Below, piece after piece: positions 19,316 to 28,625 of a stretch of DNA of 64,000 nucleotides (position 1 is the stretch's first letter; each line of letters begins with the position of its first letter). Source of the stretch: Bacillota bacterium (lineage in GTDB: Bacteria; Bacillota; Sulfobacillia; Sulfobacillales; JAIMBI01); assembly GCA_021846505.1 (NCBI GenBank), contig JAJZWV010000007.1:1-64000 (forward strand). Reading direction: 5' to 3'. The notes below the pieces were generated by a model, which was not told the origin of the DNA, searched no databases, and saw only the letters and a program-made list of their open reading frames with translations. The position numbers and the translations under genes are program-made.

Positions 19316-20382
19316 TCCCAGTGGGATTGCGTGCTACCCGCGGCTAAATCGCGGGCAATCGCCGCCGCCACGCCTTCGGCGGCGCGGCGCGGCTCAGCCC
19401 GCGGGCGGGCCGCGGCCACCGCTGCCGGCAAATCTAGCGGGTTGGGCACCAGTACGGCCCGGCCCGCCTCCAGAAGATCCAGCCACTCCGTCTCCGCCCG
19501 CACGATGCAGCAGGGCACTCCCAGCAAGCCCGCCTCGCGCTGCACCCCCCCCGAGTCGGTCACCACCACCCGGGCGTGTCGAATGAGGGTCAGGCTTTCG
19601 GAATATCCGACCGGCTCGAGGGTGCGAACCCCGCTCGGCAGGGGGATGCCCCAATCTTTCAGCCGCGCTGCGGTCCGCGGGTGCAGGGGCCACAGCACCG
19701 GCAGCGCCAGCTCCCCCAGCGCCGCCGCGATGGCGGCCAGCCTCCCGCGGTCATCCGCATTGGCTTGCCGGTGAATCGTCGCCAGGCAGTACTGGCTGGG
19801 AGACACCCCAAGCGCGGTGAGCCATGCGGCCGGGCGCTGAGCCACCAGGCCCAGCGCCTCGTCCAGCACATCGCCCACCACACGCACCCCAGCGGTGATG
19901 CCTTCCCGCGCGAGCTGGTGCGCCGCAAACGGAGCCGGGCAGTACAGCCGCGCCGCTACGTGGTCGGTCAGCACCCGATTGATTTCCTCCGGCATCGCGC
20001 GGTTGTAGCTGCGAAGCCCCGCCTCCACATGTGCCACCGGCACCCCCAGCTTGGCGGCCGCCAGCGCCCCGGCCAGCGTGCTGTTCGTGTCGCCGTACAC
20101 CAGCACCCAGTCGGGCCGCTCGCTGGCGATGACAGGGTCCAAGCGCTTTAACATTTCACCGGTCTGCTGCCCGTGGCTGCCGGAGCCCACCTCCAGCGAC
20201 ACGTCCGGCTGAGGAATCGGCAGCCGCTCAAAAAACACGCCCGACAGCGCGGCGTCGTAGTGCTGGCCGGTGTGGACCAGCACTTCCTCAGCCACCGGCG
20301 ACAGCGCAGCCGAAAGCACCGCCGCCTTAATGAACTGCGGGCGGGCTCCCACGACCGTTAGGATCTTCGGCTTGCCCATCAC
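19297..20382 (-). CDS. UDP-N-acetylglucosamine 2-epimerase family (WecB/WbpI-like)
   Basis: KILTVVGARPQFIKAAVLSAAL...VHTGQHYD...VYGDTNSTLAGALAAAKLGVPVAHVEAGLRSYNRAMPEEINR. Confidence 0.92.
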   Translation of the reverse strand: MMGKPKILTVVGARPQFIKAAVLSAALSPVAEEVLVHTGQHYDAALSGVFFERLPIPQPDVSLEVGSGSHGQQTGEMLKRLDPVIASERPDWVLVYGDTNSTLAGALAAAKLGVPVAHVEAGLRSYNRAMPEEINRVLTDHVAARLYCPAPFAAHQLAREGITAGVRVVGDVLDEALGLVAQRPAAWLTALGVSPSQYCLATIHRQANADDRGRLAAIAAALGELALPVLWPLHPRTAARLKDWGIPLPSGVRTLEPVGYSESLTLIRHARVVVTDSGGVQREAGLLGVPCCIVRAETEWLDLLEAGRAVLVPNPLDLPAAVAAARPRAEPRRAAEGVAAAIARDLAAGSTQSHWDCHRPM

Positions 20383-21545
20383 TAAGCCTGCCGCCCGCGA
20401 TAAAAGGACGCCAGCGCATCCACCACCCGATCCACGGCGGAAGGCGGCAGCTCGGGAAACATAGGCAGGCTCAGCGCTTCCTGGGTGAGCTGCTCGGCCT
20501 CCGGAAAGTCGCCCAGCCGGCCTCCGGCCGCGGCCAGCGCCGGCATGAGGTGCAGCGCATGCGGATAGTAGACGGTGGTGCCAATGCCGGCGGTCTGGAG
20601 GCAGGCGGCCAGCCGGTCCCGGTCTTTCACGCGCACGGTATATTGGTGATAGACGTGGCGGGCGCCGTCAGGCACCGCCTGAGGCTTTACCCACTCCGCC
20701 AAGCCCGCCTCCGCAATCGCCGCCGTGTACCGCGCGGCCAGCTCCTGCCGCCGGGTGGTCCACTCTGCCACGTGCCTCAACTTGACGCGCAGGATGGCGG
20801 CTTGAAGTGCGTCCAGCCGAGAGTTGATGCCTGCGGCCTCGTGGAAGTACTTCCGGCGTGCGCCATGCCGCGCCAGCATCTTGACCCGGTCCACCAAGGC
20901 GGCGTCGGTCCCCGTGACCATCCCCGCGTCGCCAAAGGCTCCCCAGTTTTTTGTCGGAAAGAACGAAAAGCAGCCCAGCGCGCCGACTGCGCCGGCCGCC
21001 CGGCCATCCCGGGACGCCAGGATCGCCTGGGCGGCATCCTCCACAATCGGCACCGCAAAGTGTCGAGCCATCGTGGCGGCGTCGGCCATCAGCCCAAACA
21101 GGTGGACCGGCAGTACGGCTCGGGTTCGGGGGGTCACCCGGGCCAGCGCCCCTTCCGTGTCCAGGTTAAACGTATCCCGATTGATGTCGGCGAAGACCGG
21201 CCGCGCCCCGGTTCTCAAAATACTGCCGGCTGTTGCAAAGAATGTAAACGGCGTGGTAATGACCTCGTCGCCGGCCCCCACGCCCAGCGCGCTGAGAGCC
21301 AGGTAGAGGGCATCCGATCCGTTGGCCACGGCGGCGGCTGCCACCCCGCCGCCGACCAAGCTGGCCGCTTCCTGCTCGAGAGCCGCCACTTCCGGGCCCA
21401 AGATAAATTGGCCGGAGTCCACCACGCGCGCCCATGCCGCATCCAGCTCGGGCCTGAGGCCAGCAATCTGCTGGGTCAAACTGAAGCTCGGAATCGGCGA
21501 AGCCGGGGCCGCACTCGGGCGGACTCCTCTTCGCTGCTTGTCCAT
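20382..21545 (-). CDS. DegT/DnrJ/EryC1 aminotransferase (WbpE/WlbC-like)
   Basis: IPSFSLTQQIAGLRPELDAAWARVVDSGQFILGPEVAALEQE...SFFPTKNWGAFGDAG. Confidence 0.88.
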   Translation of the reverse strand: MDKQRRGVRPSAAPASPIPSFSLTQQIAGLRPELDAAWARVVDSGQFILGPEVAALEQEAASLVGGGVAAAAVANGSDALYLALSALGVGAGDEVITTPFTFFATAGSILRTGARPVFADINRDTFNLDTEGALARVTPRTRAVLPVHLFGLMADAATMARHFAVPIVEDAAQAILASRDGRAAGAVGALGCFSFFPTKNWGAFGDAGMVTGTDAALVDRVKMLARHGARRKYFHEAAGINSRLDALQAAILRVKLRHVAEWTTRRQELAARYTAAIAEAGLAEWVKPQAVPDGARHVYHQYTVRVKDRDRLAACLQTAGIGTTVYYPHALHLMPALAAAGGRLGDFPEAEQLTQEALSLPMFPELPPSAVDRVVDALASFYRGRQA

Positions 21546-21795
21546 GCTGATGATCATCCCTCGCTTCCCAGCTGGCCGCTGCGTGGCGGTCGATGTCTTT
21601 CAGGATACAACGACCGCGGTCCCAGGGTGGAGCCTGGCCCGTGCCGGGCGCGCTTACCCGGCCGGAGGGTTAGCACCATTTTCATTGCGGCTCATACATT
21701 GCCTCCGATCCCATGATTCCCTAACCCGGTCGCTCGGAAACTCTCGCGGTGTGCGGGCCTCACGATCCCGTGTGCCCACAAAGGAGGCTCCCCTC

Positions 21796-22995
21796 ATGGC
21801 CCTGTTTGACAGCACCTTCGCCCCGTATCATCCGTTTGGCAGCCGATCGCTGGACCTGGGGGCCGAGGGCACCGACGTCGCGGTTGTGCAGGCCGTGTAC
21901 GACCTGATGCTCTCCACCATGAATCCGCCGCACGGACCCATGGGCTCCCCCATCACCATTGACGGCAAGTACGGAACCGCTACCAAAGCGGCGGTCAAAA
22001 ACATCCAGTTGTACTTCGGCATCAGCGTGGACGGCATCGCCGGGCCCAACACCTACTGGCTGTACGGCCAGGGCGTTGGGCCGCATGTCACCTATGGCGG
22101 CCCGGTGTATGGCAGCCGGCAGCTGCAGGTGGCCTCAAGCGGCGGGGACGTCACCATCCTGCAAAACCGGCTGAACCTGTTTCGCTATGCCAGCATCATC
22201 GGCCACCCGGCCACTACCACGTTTGACAGTGCCACGGCGTCGGCCGTGCTGGCGTTCAAATCCGACGCCGAAGCCAACGGCGACACCGGGTTCCCGCCCA
22301 ATCCTATCGCGGGGTTTGGCTTCTACGATGCCACCTGGATCTACACATTTGCCGGGGGGCGCGCCATGCAAACGGGGCGCAACGGCTTTGACGTGGTGTT
22401 TCTCCAAATCCTGCTGGCAGACCTGGGATACTACACCGGCCGGGCCGACGGCTTCTATGGCAGCGCGACCCGCGACGCGGTGCGCGCGTTTCAAAGTGCG
22501 GCGCACATTTCGGTGGATGGCATTGTGGGGCCGGTGACGTTTTACCAACTGGGCAAGCGCAACCCGCAAGCGGCGCCCAATCCCCTGGGCATCGCGTGGC
22601 CCCCTAAGGTGCCGCAGGTGTCCGTATGCTCCAGCCCCCTCGCGTCCACCATCCCCAGTGACCTGCACCCGTTTGGATCGGCCTCGCTGACCATCAATGA
22701 GTTGGAAGGGTTCGAGGCCCTGAACGTCACAGGCAATACGCTGCCCGAGCCCACCGCGTTTGGCCCGCCCTACGAGACCTACGCGTTTACGCTCACCAAC
22801 CCCGACACGGGCACGGTGGTGGCCAACCAGCTGATGGTGCGCCTCCCCGGCGGCGACGACTGGAGCGGCAGTCTCGACGTCGGTGTGGCCACCATCCCCA
22901 AAGGCGCGGTGGCGGTGTATCCGACCCCCAGTGGCTCCAGCACGGGCCCTTACGGCCCGCGCGTCCTCGGCGGCCACCTCGCCCACTGCCATTAA
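21796..22995 (+). CDS. protein with three peptidoglycan-binding (PG_binding_1-like) repeats
   Basis: AAGGAGG upstream; repeats ITIDGKYGTATKAAVKNIQLYFGISVDGIAGPNT, FDSATASAVLAFK, ADGFYGSATRDAVRAFQSAAHISVDGIVGPVT; no signal peptide evident. Confidence 0.85.
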   Translation: MALFDSTFAPYHPFGSRSLDLGAEGTDVAVVQAVYDLMLSTMNPPHGPMGSPITIDGKYGTATKAAVKNIQLYFGISVDGIAGPNTYWLYGQGVGPHVTYGGPVYGSRQLQVASSGGDVTILQNRLNLFRYASIIGHPATTTFDSATASAVLAFKSDAEANGDTGFPPNPIAGFGFYDATWIYTFAGGRAMQTGRNGFDVVFLQILLADLGYYTGRADGFYGSATRDAVRAFQSAAHISVDGIVGPVTFYQLGKRNPQAAPNPLGIAWPPKVPQVSVCSSPLASTIPSDLHPFGSASLTINELEGFEALNVTGNTLPEPTAFGPPYETYAFTLTNPDTGTVVANQLMVRLPGGDDWSGSLDVGVATIPKGAVAVYPTPSGSSTGPYGPRVLGGHLAHCH

Positions 22996-23003
22996 AGGGG
23001 ACC

Positions 23004-23033
23004 AGCAGGGGCGCGGCGCGCCGCGCCCCTGCT
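23004..23033. terminator. 30-bp perfect palindrome between convergent genes, possible bidirectional terminator
   Basis: AGCAGGGGCGCGGCGCGCCGCGCCCCTGCT equals its own reverse complement. Confidence 0.6.
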
Positions 23034-23082
23034 CCCTTGGCGCGCCTGGCTGCCTCCGCGCGTTCCTCACCCGGGACGCGGA

Positions 23083-23802
23083 TCAGGGATCCTCCCGCGG
23101 ATACAGCAGCTGCTCGGCCGGGGTGTCTCGCACCACGCGGGCGGGCACCCCCATCACCACGGAGTAGGCGGGCACATCGCGAGTGGCCACGGCGCCCGCA
23201 GCCACCACCGCTTCTTGGCCCACGCGGATGCCGGGCAGCAGCACGGCACCCGCCCCCACCCGCGCGCCGCGCTCAATGTGCGGCCCGCGCTGGGCTTGGT
23301 GCCGGGCTTCGGTCCGCGCCAGGTACGGATCGTTGGTGGTGGTGACATGGGGCGCCAGAAACACGTCTTCTTCCACGGTGGAGTGGGCGGTCACATAGGC
23401 GCCGGTTTGCAGCTTGGTGCGCGCCCCTACCACGGAATCATTCTCAATGGTCGCCAAGTGCCCCACCACGACGTGGTCGCCCAGGCGGCAGCGCTCGCGC
23501 ACCTGCGCCCCATCGGCCAGAAAGACGCGCTCGCCAATCTCGGTGCCGGCATAAACAATCGCGTGGGTGCCCACATGGGTGCCGCGCCCCACCCTCAGGG
23601 GAGCGAGCGCCGACACCACCAGCGTGCTGGCCGCAGACCGCGCCGGGGACTTGCCCAGCACGGCGCCATCCTCCACCACCACCCCGTCGCCCAGCCGGGT
23701 GCCGTCATGCACGACCACCCCGTGGCCCAGCACGACGTGCTCGCCAAATTCGACGCCGGCGCCAATGTGCACGCCCGTGCCCTGCCGCTCAGGCGCCCGC
23801 AC
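23083..23802 (-). CDS. left-handed beta-helix acyltransferase (WbpD/WlbB-like N-acetyltransferase)
   Basis: Hexapeptide repeats (GVHIGAGVEFGEHVVLGHGVVVHDGTRLGDGVVVEDGAVLGK...); start overlaps the upstream stop. Confidence 0.85.
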   Translation of the reverse strand: MRAPERQGTGVHIGAGVEFGEHVVLGHGVVVHDGTRLGDGVVVEDGAVLGKSPARSAASTLVVSALAPLRVGRGTHVGTHAIVYAGTEIGERVFLADGAQVRERCRLGDHVVVGHLATIENDSVVGARTKLQTGAYVTAHSTVEEDVFLAPHVTTTNDPYLARTEARHQAQRGPHIERGARVGAGAVLLPGIRVGQEAVVAAGAVATRDVPAYSVVMGVPARVVRDTPAEQLLYPREDP

Positions 23803-24830
23803 TACGCCCCCCCTTCTTCCAGGACGACCACGCGGTGCTCTTGCGCAGACCGCGTCAGGGCATCCACCAATGCCAGGGCATCGAGGGTCGAGGCCGCCGA
23901 CAGCATAGGCGGCTGCCGCGTAGCGACCGCCTCCAAAAAATCCTCCAGCGCACTGCGGTGGCTGGCCCACGTGGGCTCGGCGGGGCGCTCGGCCAACTCG
24001 CGCAGCACTTCGGCATCCTGGTCGGGATTGGCCGTGCGGAGCATCGCGAGCTCGCCCGCGGTCGGGCCCAGCACCGCCACCCCGTCGGCGCCCACGACCG
24101 TCAGGCGCTCCTCCAGGTTGGTGCGCGGCACAGAGGTCGTGGCCGACACCGTCATGAGGGCACCCGACCGAAACCGCACCGTGCCCGCCACCACATCCTC
24201 CGCCTCAATGGCATGGGTTTTGGTGTCCGCGTAGGCAAACACCTCGGCGGCCGGTCCAAAGACAGCCACCGCTAAATCCAGCGCATGCACCGCCTGGTTG
24301 AACAGCATGCCGCCGTCCATGGCCCGCGTGCCCCGCCACGCCGCTTCGTCAAAATATACCTGGGGGCGGGCCCACCGCACGGCCACGCCGCCCGACAGCA
24401 GTGGGCCCAGCGCGCCCGCGCGCACCAGCGACAGCAGCTTTTGGGGCGCCGCCAGCAGCCGATTGAAGTGCGTCACCGCCAGGATGATGCCGGCGTCCTG
24501 CGCAAACTGCGTGAGGGTGCGCGCCACATCCAGCGACAGCGCCAGCGGCTTTTCCACCAGCACGTCCAGCCCCTGCTCCATCGCGGCCATGGCCTGCTCA
24601 GGGTGCAGCCCCGAAGGCGTGGCCACAATCACGGCATCTAGCCCCTCGTGGCGCAAGAGGTCGAGCGGCTCCCGGTACGCGGTGGCATCAAACGGCACCC
24701 CGGCGGCCTCCGCCCGCTCCAGACTGGTGTCGCAGGTGGCCACCAGCACCGCCTCCGGCAGGCGCGCGAGCGCCTGCAGGTGCTTTTGCCCAATCTTGCC
24801 GCAGCCGATGAGGCCGACGTGCATCGCCAC
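23802..24830 (-). CDS. Gfo/Idh/MocA oxidoreductase (WbpB/WlbA-like)
   Basis: MHVGLIGCGKIGQKHLQALARLPEAVLVATCD...VEKPLALSLDVARTL. Confidence 0.88.
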   Translation of the reverse strand: MAMHVGLIGCGKIGQKHLQALARLPEAVLVATCDTSLERAEAAGVPFDATAYREPLDLLRHEGLDAVIVATPSGLHPEQAMAAMEQGLDVLVEKPLALSLDVARTLTQFAQDAGIILAVTHFNRLLAAPQKLLSLVRAGALGPLLSGGVAVRWARPQVYFDEAAWRGTRAMDGGMLFNQAVHALDLAVAVFGPAAEVFAYADTKTHAIEAEDVVAGTVRFRSGALMTVSATTSVPRTNLEERLTVVGADGVAVLGPTAGELAMLRTANPDQDAEVLRELAERPAEPTWASHRSALEDFLEAVATRQPPMLSAASTLDALALVDALTRSAQEHRVVVLEEGGA

Positions 24831-26170
24831 TACAGCCTCACCACCCGGGCCGCCGCTGCGGGCTCCTCGGCCGCGCCGCGCAGGGCGTTGCGCGTGTCCA
24901 GAATCAGGCGCGCGTGGCGGCGCACGAGGGCATAATCCACGGCGGAGTGGTCGGTGGTAATCACCACGGCATCCGCCCAGGCCAGCCGCTCGGGCGTGAG
25001 GGGCACGGCCGCCAGCGTGCGCGGAAACGCGGCCTGGGGCTTCACCACGGGCACGTGGGGATCGTGATACACCACCTCGGCCCCCCGGGCTTCCAACAGC
25101 TCCAGCACCTTCAGCGCGGGTGACTCGCGGGGATCGTTGCTGTCGCGCTTGTAGGCCACCCCCAGCAAGAGCACCCGCGCGCCGTTCAGCGCCTGCTTGC
25201 GGTCGTTTAGGAGCCCCTGCAGCTTGTCCGCCACAAAGTACGGCATCCGCAGGTTGATTTCCCCCGCCAGCTCGATAAACCGGGTCGAGAAGTCATATTC
25301 GCGGGCTTTCCACGCGAGATAAAACGGGTCCAGCGGGATGCAGTGGCCGCCCACGCCCGGCCCCGGGTAAAAAATTTGGATGCCAAAGGGCTTGGTGCCG
25401 GCAGCATCCAGCACCTGCCACACGTCTAGCCCCATGCGGTCGCACAGCAACGCCATTTCATTGACCAGCGCGATGTTCACCGCACGATAGGTATTTTCGA
25501 ACACTTTGGCCATTTCCGCTACGGCCGGCGAGGCTACGCGAATCACCTGCTCCAGCGACTGGCTGTAAAACAGGCGCCCGAGCTCCCCGCATGCCTCGGT
25601 GACGCCACCCACCAGCTTCGGGGTGTTGCGGGTGTGAAAGCGCGGGTTGCCGGGGTCCACCCGCTCGGGGGAAAACGCCAAAAACATCTGCTCGCCCAGC
25701 TGGAGCCCGCTGGTTTCCAAAATGGGGCGCAGCACCTCATCGGTGGTGCCGGGATAGGTGGTGGACTCCAGCACCACCAGCTGGCCGGGCCGCATCACCG
25801 CGCGCACCCGCTCCGCCACCGACAGGATATACGACAGGTCCGGCTCTTTGTTGGGCGTGAGCGGTGTGGGAACACAAATCACGATCACGTCCGCCCGTGT
25901 CAGCTCCCCGTATTGGGTAGTGGCGGCCAGCCGGCCGGCCGCCACCGCCTCCGACAGCTCGGCACTGTCCACGTCGGGAATGTAATTTTCTGCACGGTTG
26001 ACGCGCGCCACTTTGTCGGCGTTGTCATCCAGCCCAATCACCTGAAAGCCCGCGCGGCTTTGCTCCACGGCCAGCGGCAGTCCGACGTAGCCCAAGCCCA
26101 CGACCCCCACCACCGCACAGCGCTCGGTTAGGCGGTGCGCCAGCTCCCGTGCGTCAGGACTCCAAGCCAT
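24830..26170 (-). CDS. UDP-GlcNAc/ManNAc 6-dehydrogenase family (WbpA-like nucleotide sugar dehydrogenase)
   Basis: VGVVGLGYVGLPLAVEQSRAGFQVIGLDDNADKV...GPGVGGHCIPLDPFYLAWKAREYD. Confidence 0.92.
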   Translation of the reverse strand: MAWSPDARELAHRLTERCAVVGVVGLGYVGLPLAVEQSRAGFQVIGLDDNADKVARVNRAENYIPDVDSAELSEAVAAGRLAATTQYGELTRADVIVICVPTPLTPNKEPDLSYILSVAERVRAVMRPGQLVVLESTTYPGTTDEVLRPILETSGLQLGEQMFLAFSPERVDPGNPRFHTRNTPKLVGGVTEACGELGRLFYSQSLEQVIRVASPAVAEMAKVFENTYRAVNIALVNEMALLCDRMGLDVWQVLDAAGTKPFGIQIFYPGPGVGGHCIPLDPFYLAWKAREYDFSTRFIELAGEINLRMPYFVADKLQGLLNDRKQALNGARVLLLGVAYKRDSNDPRESPALKVLELLEARGAEVVYHDPHVPVVKPQAAFPRTLAAVPLTPERLAWADAVVITTDHSAVDYALVRRHARLILDTRNALRGAAEEPAAAARVVRL

Positions 26171-28103
26171 GCGTCTCTCCCCTCAAATCCAGGCTCCCGC
26201 GCGCCGCCGCCGGCAGCGTTCGCACCCGGTCGCTGCGATTCGGCCGATATTCCGGCACGAGCCGCGCCAGCGCCGCCACCACGGCGTCATTTTGGCCGGC
26301 CTCCGCCAATCCCAGCAACTCGTCCAGCTGAGGAAGCACTTCGCTGCTGCGGCCGGCTTCCTGCCGCGCCACGTAAATGCGCTCGTGCCGGCTCACCCGG
26401 GCCCGATCCTCGCCGGTCAGCAGCTCTTCATAAAGTTTTTCCCCAGGCCGCATGCCCACGAATTGCACCTCGATATCCTCGCCCGGTGTGAGCCCCGACA
26501 GGCGAATCAAATTCATAGCGAGGTCAAGGATCCGAATGGGCTCGCCCATGTCCAGCACGAAAATCTCGCCGCCCTGCCCCATGGCGCCGGCCTGAATCAC
26601 CAGCTGGGCCGCTTCCGCGGCCGTCATGAAGTAGCGCACCATCTCGGGATGCGTGACGGTCACCGGGCCACCGGCGCGAATCTGCTGCTCGAAAATCGGC
26701 ACCACACTGCCGCGCGTGCCCAGCACATTGCCGAAGCGCACCGAGACAAACTTGGTGTGGCGGCTCTGGTCGGCCAGCGCCGACACCAGAAGCTCCCCGG
26801 CCCGCTTGGTGGCGCCATAGACGCTTGTGGGGTTGACGGCTTTATCCGTGGAAATAAACACCAAACGGTCCACCCGGTAGCGCTCGGCCAGCTCCGCCAC
26901 ATGCCACAGGCTGCCCAGATTGTTGCACAGCGCCTCATCGGGCTGCGCCTCCATCAGCGGCACATGCTTGTGCGCGGCGGCGTGGAAAATCACGTCGGGC
27001 CGATGGGCCTGAAACAGCCGCTCCAGATGGGACTTATCCCGCAAGTCCGCCACCAGCGGCACGGCCGCGACGTGGGGGAACAGGCGCACCACATCCCGAT
27101 GGATGTCAAAAATGCTGGTTTCGTCTAAGCCCAAAAGCAGCAGGCGGCTCGGATCAAACCGCGCCACCTGCCGCGCCAGCTCCGAGCCAATCGAGCCCCC
27201 CGCGCCGGTGACCAGCACGGTGCGGCCGGTGATGTAGCCCGCGATTTCGGCCAAGTCGATGTGAGCCGGCTCGCGCTGCAGCAGGTCTTCGATCTCGACG
27301 TCGCGCATCTGGGTCACGCGCACCTGCCCGCCAATCATCTGGTTGACGCCGGCCACCACCCGGACGCGGAGAGACAGGCGGCCCGCCTCCTCCACCACCT
27401 TGCGCAGCACCCGCCCCTCGACGGACGGCATGGCCACAATAATTTGGTCGATCGGGCCCTCGGTGGGAGCCCACAGCGCTGGCGACGCGGCCACCCGCTC
27501 TAAGTCATCCAGGCGGCCCAGCACCCGGAGCGGCCCCATCTGCATGCCCTGCTTTTGAGGGTCGTCATCCAAAAACCCGACCGCGTGGCCCACCTCGGGA
27601 TGGCGCACCATCTCCGCCGCCACCATCTGGCCCATTTTGCCAGCACCCAAAATCAGCACATGGGACTGGTTAAGCCGCGGTCCGTGCCATACTAAATCGG
27701 TCATCGAGCGCCGCACGAAGCGGGTTCCGCCCACCAGCAGGAGCGCCAGGAGCCAGTACAGCGCAAAGACGGCCCGCGGGTAGTGCGCCCCGCCGTCGGC
27801 CAAAATGTCCACCGTGAACCACATGGCCGACAAGCTAATGGCCACTACCAGCAAAAGGCCATCGCGGGCGGACGCATACTGCCACAGGCGGTGATAGATG
27901 CGCATGCCCCCGAAGATGGTCACGGTGCCCACCGTAAAAAGCGGCAGGGCATGCAGATACGGCACTAAATAGATGACGGGGACGTGCGGCGTGTCGAACC
28001 GCAGATAAAACGCAAAATAGACCGCGACGTTTACCAGCGCCGCGTCCGTCAGCATCATCAGGGCCATCCGTGCGTACCGGTGCCACTGCTGGGTGACCGT
28101 CAC
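26154..28103 (-). CDS. membrane nucleotide-sugar 4,6-dehydratase (FlaA1/CapD/PglF family)
   Basis: N-terminal TM region, VLVTGAGGSIGSELARQVARFDPSRLLLLG...HAAAHKHVPLMEAQPDEALCNN. Confidence 0.92.
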   Translation of the reverse strand: MTVTQQWHRYARMALMMLTDAALVNVAVYFAFYLRFDTPHVPVIYLVPYLHALPLFTVGTVTIFGGMRIYHRLWQYASARDGLLLVVAISLSAMWFTVDILADGGAHYPRAVFALYWLLALLLVGGTRFVRRSMTDLVWHGPRLNQSHVLILGAGKMGQMVAAEMVRHPEVGHAVGFLDDDPQKQGMQMGPLRVLGRLDDLERVAASPALWAPTEGPIDQIIVAMPSVEGRVLRKVVEEAGRLSLRVRVVAGVNQMIGGQVRVTQMRDVEIEDLLQREPAHIDLAEIAGYITGRTVLVTGAGGSIGSELARQVARFDPSRLLLLGLDETSIFDIHRDVVRLFPHVAAVPLVADLRDKSHLERLFQAHRPDVIFHAAAHKHVPLMEAQPDEALCNNLGSLWHVAELAERYRVDRLVFISTDKAVNPTSVYGATKRAGELLVSALADQSRHTKFVSVRFGNVLGTRGSVVPIFEQQIRAGGPVTVTHPEMVRYFMTAAEAAQLVIQAGAMGQGGEIFVLDMGEPIRILDLAMNLIRLSGLTPGEDIEVQFVGMRPGEKLYEELLTGEDRARVSRHERIYVARQEAGRSSEVLPQLDELLGLAEAGQNDAVVAALARLVPEYRPNRSDRVRTLPAAARGSLDLRGETHGLES

Positions 28104-28250
28104 CGCCTAAAACCCCCTGTCCCCATGTCGAGCTTCGATTATACTCCACGAACAGCGGCGCCGGCCGGCACCGGCACGGATTGCCCCAGCGAGCATACCA
28201 TATTGTGCCATTCTGTGGTGCATACTCACGTCGCGCGTTTCGCCCAACCC

Positions 28251-28279
28251 TTGCGATGCTGGCAACACCTTCGTATACT
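28251..28279 (+). promoter_or_regulatory. putative sigma-A promoter P1 (TTGCGA-N17-TATACT)
   Basis: TTGCGA 28251-28256, 17-nt spacer, TATACT 28274-28279. Confidence 0.5.
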
Positions 28280-28359
28280 TGGCACTGGTTCCAGCGGAGG
28301 CGCGGATGCGCTTCCGAAGCAGCGCAGCGGCGAGGGGTGTGAATGTTCGGCCCAAAAGC

Positions 28360-28388
28360 TTGCCGGACTGGGAAACCCTACGTATAAT
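28360..28388 (+). promoter_or_regulatory. putative sigma-A promoter P2 (TTGCCG-N17-TATAAT)
   Basis: TTGCCG 28360-28365, 17-nt spacer, TATAAT 28383-28388. Confidence 0.6.
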
Positions 28389-28625
28389 TGCGTGCGATGC
28401 CAGGCGCGCATCCGCACAGCGCGCTATGAAGCGTGTGTGCGGAGGTGGCTCGAGCCAACCGGGCTCACGAAGTATCATCCACCGCTTGGCGGATCGTTCC
28501 GTGGTTTCGCTGATTGCGATGCTGTCTGAGTTACTCGCACAGGTCCTAGCCTTATTCATAAGGTTCGGCCCGGACCCAACGTGCCTCGTGATTCGATTCG
28601 CCTGACTCTCGGAGGGAGGATCGCG

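Noticed and set aside
18071-19774. 567-aa plus-strand ORF
   Set aside because: Antisense shadow of the DegT aminotransferase and epimerase genes.
28286-28360. SRP RNA-like string (CTTCCGAAGCAGCGCAGCGG)
   Set aside because: Does not match the conserved domain IV (GGAAGGAAGCAGC) well and no terminator follows.
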